A stretch of DNA of 13,477 bases from JBHEKP01 sp041859375 (GTDB taxonomy: Bacteria; Hydrogenedentota; Hydrogenedentia; Hydrogenedentales; CAITNO01). The first letter of the stretch is position 1. Every line of letters begins with the position of its first letter. Shown one piece after another: positions 7,096 through 13,459 of this stretch. The translations under genes were made by a program, and so were the position numbers. The notes below the pieces were generated by a model that made no database searches, was not told the origin of the DNA, and saw only the letters and a list, made by a program, of their open reading frames with translations. The DNA is taken from NCBI GenBank assembly GCA_041859375.1, contig JBHEKP010000206.1, forward strand, positions 1 to 13,477, read 5' to 3'.

Positions 7096-8097
7096 CTAGA
7101 AAATGGCCGCCATCACGCCGAGCAGGTTGGCCATGAGCCCGTTGCACACGTTCTCGCCGTTCTCCTCGTAGCGCTGGAATTCCACATGCCCGTCCATGAA
7201 AAGGATGTTCGATCCGCCGGGGATGTGGTTGTAGGCCGTGGGGATGTACGCGAACTGGTCGAACATCACCGGCAGCGTGCTCTGGGCCATCGCGCCCGCC
7301 GCGGCGTTGTTGATGTCGGTGATCAGGAAACGCTCGATGCCCTCGCGCAGGCGGTACACCGTTTCCGATCCGCCGTTGCCGTCGTTCAGGTACTGCCCGG
7401 AAAGCGGGATGTCGTTGTCCACATATTTCGCCATGGCCCCGCCGTTGTGGTTCAGCATGCCCTGGACGAACTCCATGCTCGTGAACAGGTATTCCACCGC
7501 GGCGATGACCTGGCGGCAGCCCTGCGTGGGCGGGTTCGCGGGAATCTGATCCGGATCCCCCACGAGCGTGAAGGCGCTCAGAATCGCGGCGAGGTCGGCG
7601 GCCCCGTACTGCGCGCCGAACCGGTCAATCACCCAGCCCAGGTAGGAGTAGCTCGTGTCCGCCGCGCTCGCGCAGCGGCTGCCCGCGTTGCTGGTCGGCC
7701 AGGTGGTGTCAAGACAGGCCTTGTCCGCGTTGTCCGGCGTGTGCAGGCGCTCCTCCATGGTGCCGCCCTCCGCGTCCGAGGGGCAAACCAGCACCCACGG
7801 GTCGGTCAGGTATTCGGGATAAATGGCAAACATGTTCGGGCAGAGGTCAATGCTGGAGCGCGGCTCCGTGTAGCGCCAGTTGTAAACGCCCGCCTGCATC
7901 GTCGGAAAGGCCCCCTTGGCCTCGTTGGAGTACATCTTCAACACCAGCCCAAGCTGCTTCAGGTTGTTCTGGCAGCTTGAGCGGCGCGCCGATTCCCGCG
8001 CCCGGGCAAGGGCGGGGAGGAGAATGGCCGCCAGAATGCCGATGATGGCGATGACCACCAGCAGCTCGATCAGTGTGAAGCCTTTCCTGTTTTTCAT
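7096..8097 (-). CDS. Prepilin-like protein with DUF1559/SBP_bac_10-type architecture
   Basis: Protein of 333 residues. The N-terminus is a textbook type IV prepilin signal: KNRKG6|F7TLIELLVVIAIIGILAAILLPALARARE, with cleavage after Gly6, N-methylation of Phe7 and Glu11 at the +5 position; the helix to about residue 29 anchors or assembles the protein. The C-terminus carries the HIPGGSNILFMDGHVEF block (291-307), an H-x10-DG version of the H-X9-DG signature of processing-associated prepilins, which are abundant in Planctomycetes, Lentisphaerae and relatives. Cys residues (42, 86, 105, 128, 142, 194, 318) suggest disulfides. AAGGA lies 10 bases before the ATG. The UroD-like gene starts 30 bases after its stop with no terminator seen, so read-through is possible. 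Function: pseudopilin-like surface or secretion component; exact role unknown. Confidence 0.9.
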   Translation of the reverse strand: MKNRKGFTLIELLVVIAIIGILAAILLPALARARESARRSSCQNNLKQLGLVLKMYSNEAKGAFPTMQAGVYNWRYTEPRSSIDLCPNMFAIYPEYLTDPWVLVCPSDAEGGTMEERLHTPDNADKACLDTTWPTSNAGSRCASAADTSYSYLGWVIDRFGAQYGAADLAAILSAFTLVGDPDQIPANPPTQGCRQVIAAVEYLFTSMEFVQGMLNHNGGAMAKYVDNDIPLSGQYLNDGNGGSETVYRLREGIERFLITDINNAAAGAMAQSTLPVMFDQFAYIPTAYNHIPGGSNILFMDGHVEFQRYEENGENVCNGLMANLLGVMAAIF

Positions 8098-8165
8098 CTT
8101 ATGGCATTCCTTGTGGATGTTGGTGATAAGACAAACTGTCCCTGCGCCACTTGCAGGGCAATGAA

Positions 8166-8194
8166 ATCATCGGAAAAATTCCGGCGATTGTCAA
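8166..8194 (-). promoter_or_regulatory. Sigma-70-like promoter of the prepilin gene
   Basis: On the minus strand a perfect TTGACA (8194-8189) is followed after 17 bases by GATGAT (8171-8166, 4 of 6 matches to TATAAT). Transcription would start near 8159. The leader of about 60 bases begins with a small hairpin (GCAGGG/CCCTGC pairing 8153-8158 with 8140-8145). Confidence 0.55.
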
Positions 8195-8344
8195 GAATGC
8201 GCTGTCGCCATTTGTTTTTAGTGTTGTTTTATGCTGTCAAATAAAGTAATAAATAAGATAAAAGTGCTAAGTTTGTGCGTTGTGCGCCACTGTATGGTAA
8301 AATCCTTTCGGCAGATGTTTGGCAGGCAGACGAAGGAGTTTTAT

Positions 8345-8746
8345 ATGTCAAGGGAGAAGACCGCCCTGGTGGTGGACGACGAGGACGATGTGCGCATATT
8401 GCTGACCTTTTTCCTCGAAAAGGAGGGGTGGAGGGTTATCGAGGCGGAAGACGGCGACCATGCGATGGCCAAGGCCATCAACCAGCACCCGGATGTGATC
8501 TTTTTGGATGTTTTCATGCCGGACCGCAACGGTTTCGAGGTGTACAAGGACATCCGCGAGGATTTCCGCACCGCCCACATACCGGTGATCTTCGTGACGG
8601 CCATCAACGACATGGTGCTGGGCCAGCAGCACACCCCCGAAACGCTCGCCGCCAGCCTTGGCGTGCCCGCCCCCGAGGCCTTCATAGAGAAACCCTTCAA
8701 CACGGATGAGGTGCTCCACGCGCTGAACATGGTGTTCCACCACTAA
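8345..8746 (+). CDS. Single-domain response regulator (CheY/Spo0F-like receiver)
   Basis: Protein of 133 residues made of one receiver domain. Acidic pocket Asp11-Asp12, phospho-acceptor Asp55 (VIFLDVFMPDRNG), Thr85 (VIFVTA) and Lys116 (IEKPFN) are all present, so it should be phosphorylated by a histidine kinase. Between Thr85 and Lys116 it has 30 residues, about nine more than CheY, forming an inserted segment with QQHTPETLAASLGVPAPEAF. There is no output domain and no kinase gene in the window, so it probably works by protein contact or in a phosphorelay. The frame is open back to 8231, but ATG 8345 was chosen for AAGGAG 6 bases upstream and because the first strand follows directly. It converges with the secreted-protein gene with only 6 bases between the stops. 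The upstream region is AT-rich; a weak TTGTTT-17-TAATAA (8224-8252) may be its promoter. Confidence 0.92.
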   Translation: MSREKTALVVDDEDDVRILLTFFLEKEGWRVIEAEDGDHAMAKAINQHPDVIFLDVFMPDRNGFEVYKDIREDFRTAHIPVIFVTAINDMVLGQQHTPETLAASLGVPAPEAFIEKPFNTDEVLHALNMVFHH

Positions 8747-8752
8747 GGTGCG

Positions 8753-10765
8753 TCAGGAGGCCCCGTCCGTCCCGCGCGTCCCGCTTTTCCAGTCCAGCAG
8801 CAGGGAATGGCCGTTCAGTTCCAGCAGCACCGTTTCCGCCGGAAATTCCGCGCGGGTGTAGGGGTTCTCATAGCGGCCCTGAACCTCCAGGTCCACGGGT
8901 GCGCCGTTTTGCCTCAGGGGGCCGTGCCAGCCGAATTCGAGCTGCCCCTGGGAGGGTGACTGGTACCTCACGGAGAGTCCCCGTGTCTCCAACGGCGCGG
9001 CCAGAATGCGCCCCATGAATTCGCCGAAGGATCCGTCGGCGGCCTCGCGGCCCAGCTCGCAAATCCAGATGTTCTGTGTGCCCGGCGCGATGATCTCCCG
9101 GTCCTTGTCCGGCCCCTCTTCCGCCTGCCAGTGCCAGGCCTCCCGCGACCACAGTGCCAGATAGCCCCTGTCCTTGCGCGCGAAAATCCAGCGGCCCCGC
9201 TCCGCCACCTCGTCAAACCGGTCCTTCGGCAGCCAGGCGTGGGTGAAGCGGTTGGTGTTGGGCACGTACAGGGCCGGAAGGGTGCTTATGTGGTAGAGGG
9301 AAATGGCCACGTTCTTTACTTGGGCGCTGCGCGGCAGGCTGCCGGAGCCGGTCCAGTAGTCCGGCGACTCCTCCCGTTCCCTGCCGGCCGGATGGGTGGT
9401 GAAACAGACGGCGTCGGGAGCGAGGGTGGCCTGCCAGATGTGCTGCTGGTCGCCGCCGAAGCCCCTCCGGTAGTCCTGCGCGGTGCTCAGCATGTAATCG
9501 GGTGTGCGGAAGGTGAGCAGGTTTGCCCGGCCGCGGAGGTTCCGCTGCAGGTCATGGCGGAAACACCACGCCACGGCGGGCAGAATCCCCGCTTTTCGGG
9601 CGGTGTGGATGAGCATCCTGTGCCCCCTGAAGGGGGTGAAAAAATTGTTGTCCCACCAGTGGTACTTGTCCATCATCCGCGTGAACAGGTTGATCACGGC
9701 GGGATGGGTGTAGGCCTCCTGGGTGAGAAAGGTCATGCCGTCCTCCATCCGGGAGGGGTCGAGGCCCCATTGGGCCGCCTCCTCCACGGGGAAGCCCGTG
9801 CGCTGCCGGTTTTCCATCTCCTCCCGGCGCCCTGCGTCGGCGGCGATTTCCGCAATCACGCGGGGCAGCCGGTAATTCCCGAGGGCGGCCAGGGTGGCGG
9901 ACATGTGCCCGGCCTCCGGGCTGTGGAAGCCGAACATCAGCCACGCCGTCGCGCCGGTGTTTTCCGCGGCGGCGTGCTTCTTCTCGTTTTCATAGGTGCG
10001 CCCGTGGGTGGCGCCAAAGACGCCCCGGTGGCTGTTCAGCGCGATGTCCAGCAGGAGCAGGTCCGTGACCATGGCGGCGCGCCGCGCGATTTCGGGATCA
10101 CCGCAGAGATCGGCGAGGTTCAGCAGTGCCGTCAGATCCTCGTCGTAGTAGACGTTGGAATTCCACTCGCTGAAGCCGCTTCTAAAGCGGAGGTCCAGCC
10201 AGCGCAGGATGCGCGGGCGGAAGCGCTCCATCTGTTCCCGGCCCGTGCGCCCGCTGTTGGTGAAAACCTCGTCCGGCCACAACTGCCCCGTCAAATACCC
10301 CGCCGAGGCGAAAAGGATGAAATGGTTCTCCGACCAGTAGCACATGGAGTCCCTGCCGGGCTCGTCCGGCCAGTACTTGAACCCGGTCAGGCTCCGCAGT
10401 ACCCGCTCCTTGAACTCCCCCGAAAGCGCCGGGCTCTCGCCGAAGGCCGCCATGAGGCGGATGAACCCGTGGACGCTGAAGTCGGCGCAGTCCCTTCGCC
10501 TGTCCACGCGGCGCAGCGCCCCGAGCACCGCCGCCTCGTCCACGGGCATGCCCAGCGCCAGGCGCGCCGCCGCGCCGTAGCCGTCCGCGCGGTTTTCCTC
10601 CGCCGCGCGCCGCAGGTACTCCGCGCGCCGCTCCTCCGGGGCGCGCCCGTCCGGGAACTCGTAAAACACGGCCTGCGCGCCCGCCGCACCGCACAGGAGG
10701 AGGCAGAGCATCCCGATTCTGGCGGGGGGGCGGCGGGTCGTGCTGGTGGGATTGTTTGGGGGCAT
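8753..10765 (-). CDS. Secreted protein, putative (alpha/alpha)-barrel plus beta-sandwich polysaccharide-active enzyme
   Basis: Protein of 670 residues. Residues 11-32 form a Sec signal (RR, then MLCLLLCGAAGAQA; cleavage probably after Ala32), so it is exported. Residues about 45-410 are helical, rich in aromatic and charged blocks: CYWSENHFILF (142-152), GFSEWNSNVYYDED (197-210), GATHGRTYENEKK (251-263), KYHWWDNNFF (367-376). Residues about 415-660 look beta-rich, beginning with DYMLSTAQDYRRGFGGDQQH (423-442). A helical toroid followed by a beta-sandwich is the layout of several polysaccharide lyases and unsaturated-uronate hydrolases; Tyr, His, Glu and Trp in the blocks are candidate substrate contacts. 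I could not assign a named family. Start ATG 10765 has GGAAGG 6 bases upstream; Met19 is an alternative. It is divergent from the Gfo/Idh/MocA gene. The open frame continues to 12034 antisense to that gene; this is not coding. Confidence 0.75.
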   Translation of the reverse strand: MPPNNPTSTTRRPPARIGMLCLLLCGAAGAQAVFYEFPDGRAPEERRAEYLRRAAEENRADGYGAAARLALGMPVDEAAVLGALRRVDRRRDCADFSVHGFIRLMAAFGESPALSGEFKERVLRSLTGFKYWPDEPGRDSMCYWSENHFILFASAGYLTGQLWPDEVFTNSGRTGREQMERFRPRILRWLDLRFRSGFSEWNSNVYYDEDLTALLNLADLCGDPEIARRAAMVTDLLLLDIALNSHRGVFGATHGRTYENEKKHAAAENTGATAWLMFGFHSPEAGHMSATLAALGNYRLPRVIAEIAADAGRREEMENRQRTGFPVEEAAQWGLDPSRMEDGMTFLTQEAYTHPAVINLFTRMMDKYHWWDNNFFTPFRGHRMLIHTARKAGILPAVAWCFRHDLQRNLRGRANLLTFRTPDYMLSTAQDYRRGFGGDQQHIWQATLAPDAVCFTTHPAGREREESPDYWTGSGSLPRSAQVKNVAISLYHISTLPALYVPNTNRFTHAWLPKDRFDEVAERGRWIFARKDRGYLALWSREAWHWQAEEGPDKDREIIAPGTQNIWICELGREAADGSFGEFMGRILAAPLETRGLSVRYQSPSQGQLEFGWHGPLRQNGAPVDLEVQGRYENPYTRAEFPAETVLLELNGHSLLLDWKSGTRGTDGAS

Positions 10766-10844
10766 TTCAGGCCTTCCGGCGGCGCGTCGTGCGCGCGGTT
10801 TCACTGTTTGACCCCGCCGTTCCCCCGGATGTTTCACCCAAAAT

Positions 10845-10872
10845 TTGCCCCCCGCCCGCGCATCCGTATAAT
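10845..10872 (+). promoter_or_regulatory. Sigma-70-like promoter of the Gfo/Idh/MocA gene
   Basis: A perfect TATAAT (10867-10872) lies 16 bases after TTGCCC (10845-10850, 4 of 6 matches to TTGACA). The start codon is 49 bases downstream, giving a leader of about 40 bases that contains CAGGAG (10907-10912). Confidence 0.55.
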
Positions 10873-10921
10873 GCATTTGGTGCCGATGGCTTTCCGTGAA
10901 CAATGACAGGAGTGTGCCGGG

Positions 10922-12175
10922 ATGAAAAAGACACTGAATCGCCGGGCTTTTTTGCGGGGAATGGGCGCGCTGGCGCTGGCGCCGGTCATTGTGCCGTCCT
11001 CGGCCTTCGGCGCGAACGACCGCATCGCCGTGGGCTACATCGGGGTGGGACGCCGCGCCCAGGACCTGCTGAGACTGCCCAAGGACATGGCGGGGGTGGC
11101 CGCCGCGGACATCTACGCCAAACGGCTCGAAAAGTTCAAGGCTCAGGGGTGGAAGGTTTTTGCGGACTACCGCGAGCTGCTCGCGGACCCGTCCATCGAC
11201 GCGGTGGTGGTGGCCACGCCGGATCACTGGCACATCCTGCCGTCCATCCACGCCTGCGGGGCGGGCAAGGACGTGTATGTGGAAAAACCCCTGTCCCTTA
11301 CGGTTCGTGAGGGCCGGCTGCTGTCCGACGCGGCGCGCAAAAACAACCGCATCGTCCAGGTCGGCAGCCAGCAGCGCTCCATCCCCGTGAACCGCGCCGC
11401 CTGCGCCCTGGTGCGCGACGGCGCCCTGGGCGCGCTGAAGGAGGTGCACGCGGCGAACTATCCAAGCCCCTGGGACTGCGACCTGCCGGAGCAGCCCGTG
11501 CCGGAGGGACTCAACTGGGATGTGTGGTTCGGACAGACCCAGCCCCGGCCCTACCATGAGGATTTGTTCCTGCCCCGCGCCAACGGCAGAAAGGACGCCC
11601 AGGGCAGGCCCCTCGGCTGGATATCCTTCAAACCCTGGTCCGGCGGCGAGATGACCGGATGGGGCGCCCACGGGCTGGACCAGATTCAATGGGCGCTCGG
11701 CATGGACGCCTCCGGCCCCGTGGAGGTGTGGGCCGACGGCACGGAGCTCACCTCGCCGGTGCACATGCGCTACGCCTCGGGGCTGGTGGTGCATCTTGAC
11801 GGGAAGGGTGATCCCGGCGGCGCGAAATTCGTCGGTGAAAAAGGCTCCCTGGACGTCATGCGCGCCAACTTCGCCACGGATATTCCGGAAGTGGAGAAGG
11901 CGCTGAAGGCGGAGATGCGCCCGAAGTTCAACGACACCCTCGCCCACATCGAAAACTGGCGCGACTGCATCCGCTCGCGGCAGTTGACCGCCGCCGACAT
12001 TGAGATCGGCCACCGTTCCTGCACCGTGTGCCATCTGGGCAACATCGCCCGGTGGACCGGCAGGCCGCTCAAGTGGGACCCCGCCGCGGAACGTTTCGTG
12101 GACGATGCGGAGGCGGACAGGCTGCTCCGCCGTGATCAGCGCGCGCCCTGGGGCATCCCCGGCAACGAGGGATGA
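10922..12175 (+). CDS. Tat-exported Gfo/Idh/MocA-family oxidoreductase
   Basis: Protein of 417 residues. The N-terminus is a twin-arginine signal: Arg7-Arg8 in NRRAFLRG, then the hydrophobic GALALAPVIVPSSAFGA, so it is likely folded with cofactor and exported. Residues 35-150 form a Rossmann domain with GYIGVGRR (38-45); EKP (121-123) is the conserved lysine motif that contacts cofactor and substrate; WGAHGLD (247-253) carries the His250/Asp253 pair expected in the active site. The C-terminal beta-sheet domain follows the bacterial Gfo/Idh/MocA type. These enzymes oxidise or epimerise sugars and inositols with tightly bound NAD(P). CAGGAG is 9 bases before the ATG. Being divergent from the secreted barrel protein suggests both act on sugars outside the cytoplasm. 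The right-hand neighbours differ sharply in base composition and are not likely to be related. Confidence 0.92.
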   Translation: MKKTLNRRAFLRGMGALALAPVIVPSSAFGANDRIAVGYIGVGRRAQDLLRLPKDMAGVAAADIYAKRLEKFKAQGWKVFADYRELLADPSIDAVVVATPDHWHILPSIHACGAGKDVYVEKPLSLTVREGRLLSDAARKNNRIVQVGSQQRSIPVNRAACALVRDGALGALKEVHAANYPSPWDCDLPEQPVPEGLNWDVWFGQTQPRPYHEDLFLPRANGRKDAQGRPLGWISFKPWSGGEMTGWGAHGLDQIQWALGMDASGPVEVWADGTELTSPVHMRYASGLVVHLDGKGDPGGAKFVGEKGSLDVMRANFATDIPEVEKALKAEMRPKFNDTLAHIENWRDCIRSRQLTAADIEIGHRSCTVCHLGNIARWTGRPLKWDPAAERFVDDAEADRLLRRDQRAPWGIPGNEG

Positions 12176-12187
12176 CTTAAATTATGA

Positions 12188-12216
12188 TTGCATATTTTTT
12201 GGGTAAGGGTTAGAAT
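12188..12216 (+). promoter_or_regulatory. Candidate promoter of the AT-rich cassette
   Basis: TTGCAT (12188-12193) and TAGAAT (12211-12216, 5 of 6 matches to TATAAT) are 17 bases apart. Transcription would start near 12223, giving a leader of about 20 bases with AGGAGGTG (12227-12234). It lies just downstream of the Gfo/Idh/MocA stop, where the sequence turns AT-rich, so the cassette may carry its own promoter. Confidence 0.5.
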
Positions 12217-12242
12217 AGCGACAGTCAGGAGGTGCATATGTT

Positions 12243-13010
12243 ATGAATTGTGAGTATAAAGGTTGTGGTGAGGGGTCAAGTGTGCAATGTACTATATGTG
12301 GCACATATTTATGTTCTGGACATATTAAAGAGCATAACAGTATGCCATGTCCCAAAAGAAAAAAAGCCAATGGATGGCGTCCCTTGCAGGATGTGCAAAA
12401 TGAATTGTGGCCTAAATTAGATTTAATATTTAAAATAACCAAAGAAAAAAAAGATCGTACACAAGCAATCATAGCTATGCTTGATGATATTCGCATTCAA
12501 ATGGACCCTAATGAAATAGCGGCTCTTGAGGCGTTTATATGCGAAGAATGGGGGAAAGAATTCAATCTTGCTTGCTTGCGATATGTAATAAGTTGTTTTG
12601 AAAATAATCCAAACCTAATAATAAAAGATACGGAAATGTGGATGGTATATTCTGTGGCAGCTGAAATTCTTTATTGCTTTAATCAATATGATATGGCAGC
12701 AGACTATTTTGAAAAATCTTCAAAGATGGCATCAGATAAAAGGGATATATGGTGGCACAAATTTGCGACTGCAATTTCGGCCAAAAAAGCGCAAAAATAC
12801 TTGTTGGCTGTTGAAGGATTTCGCTGGATTTGCCAACATTGGGGAGAAACAAGTGCTTCAAGCAAAAATGTGGATATAGATATACTAGAGCTTGAAAATT
12901 GGTCTGTGGAGAAGTTAAATAATGAAATATCTGAATGTGAAAATTTATCAAATTTAAAAAATAATACAAAAAAGAAAAGTAATTTATTTCAACGTATGTT
13001 TGGAAAATAA
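12243..13010 (+). CDS. AN1-like zinc-finger protein with a helical, TPR-like C-terminal region
   Basis: Protein of 255 residues from an AT-rich gene. Residues 3-36 hold eight potential zinc ligands: C3-x4-C8-x7-C16-x2-C19-x4-C24-x2-H27-x3-H31-x4-C36. The middle part (C-x2-C-x4-C-x2-H) matches the AN1 zinc finger, a two-zinc fold best known in eukaryotes and archaea; B-box-like fingers are an alternative. The rest is helical: residues about 45-130 are rich in Lys/Glu/Ile, and about 137-200 look like TPR-type hairpins (AAEILYCFNQYDMAADYFEK, then WWHKFATAISAKKAQKYLLA). The tail is Lys/Asn rich. No catalytic motif is seen; a protein-binding scaffold is plausible. A perfect AGGAGGTG sits 8 bases before the ATG. 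It leads a run of closely spaced small genes of like composition. Function not recognised. Confidence 0.8.
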   Translation: MNCEYKGCGEGSSVQCTICGTYLCSGHIKEHNSMPCPKRKKANGWRPLQDVQNELWPKLDLIFKITKEKKDRTQAIIAMLDDIRIQMDPNEIAALEAFICEEWGKEFNLACLRYVISCFENNPNLIIKDTEMWMVYSVAAEILYCFNQYDMAADYFEKSSKMASDKRDIWWHKFATAISAKKAQKYLLAVEGFRWICQHWGETSASSKNVDIDILELENWSVEKLNNEISECENLSNLKNNTKKKSNLFQRMFGK

Positions 13011-13048
13011 CATAAACGTATTTTTTCAATCATCAAGGAGATATGTCT

Positions 13049-13213
13049 GTGGGTACTGTAAAGTCAGGTGATCGATGTTCGGATTGCACGCATTGCAAAA
13101 TTTGGTCAACTGATCACAAAAAGGCTTCCTGCAATTTGTATAGTGATCAGGGATTTCATCCAGATAGGCCTGTGCCAAGCAAATGCGTTGGTGAGGTAAC
13201 CCGGAAATATTGA
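13049..13213 (+). CDS. Small Cys-rich protein
   Basis: A 54-residue protein, or 56 if started at ATG 13043. Cys12, 15 and 18 (numbered from the ATG form; CSDCTHC) lie in a C-x2-C-x2-C cluster, with Cys30 and Cys48 further on and His17, 25 and 39 nearby, so metal binding (zinc or iron) is likely. The segment GFHPDRPVPSKC is Pro-rich and ends in the last Cys. Ribosome binding site AAGGAG ends 2 bases before ATG 13043 but 8 bases before the in-frame GTG 13049, so GTG is the better start by spacing. It follows the zinc-finger gene by 38 bases, and its TGA overlaps the ribosome binding site of the next gene, which suggests translational coupling. I do not recognise a family. Confidence 0.65.
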   Translation: MGTVKSGDRCSDCTHCKIWSTDHKKASCNLYSDQGFHPDRPVPSKCVGEVTRKY

Positions 13214-13223
13214 GGATGACGTG

Positions 13224-13430
13224 ATGCCAAAGGAAATATGGTCCACCGATGGTTTAGGCTTTCCAACACGGTTTAAAGCAAGAATTGAGGATGATGGTTC
13301 AGTTTGGGAAGTAGATTCATTAGGATTTTCAGTACGAATGGTGGCCAAGATTCAATCTGATGGCACAGTCTGGACTGTTGATCAATTGGGCTTTCCAATG
13401 CAAATGGTTGGTAAGTATTATGATGATTAA
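13224..13430 (+). CDS. Protein made of three 22-residue tandem repeats
   Basis: A 68-residue protein consisting almost wholly of three units with a strict 22-residue period: Trp6, Trp28 and Trp50; Gly-Phe at 12-13, 34-35 and 56-57; Asp-Gly at 24-25 and 46-47, with Asp67-Asp68 in the last. The consensus is roughly xVWxVDxLGFPxxMVxKIxxDG. Alternating hydrophobic residues with a Gly turn suggest a pair of short beta-strands per unit, so a small repeat sheet or beta-flower-like fold is likely (inference). No signal peptide or membrane segment. ATG 13224 was chosen over GTG 13221 because GAGGA, formed at the upstream gene's stop codon, is 7 bases away. It lies 10 bases after the Cys-rich gene and is probably coupled to it. 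No named family recognised. Confidence 0.75.
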   Translation: MPKEIWSTDGLGFPTRFKARIEDDGSVWEVDSLGFSVRMVAKIQSDGTVWTVDQLGFPMQMVGKYYDD

Positions 13431-13459
13431 ATGAAATTTCAACACATGGAGGAAAGAAA

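Noticed and set aside
8231..8344. N-terminal extension of the response regulator
   Set aside because: The receiver domain starts right after ATG 8345, which has AAGGAG 6 bases upstream; the extension is AT-rich leader.
9131..10906. 591-codon open frame on the plus strand
   Set aside because: It is wholly antisense to the secreted protein, has no recognisable domain, and its low-complexity Arg/Gly/Ala/Pro/His composition is typical of shadow frames in GC-rich DNA.
10766..12034. Open extension of the secreted-protein frame upstream of ATG 10765
   Set aside because: It runs antisense through the well-supported Gfo/Idh/MocA gene; a signal peptide and ribosome binding site mark the true start at 10765.
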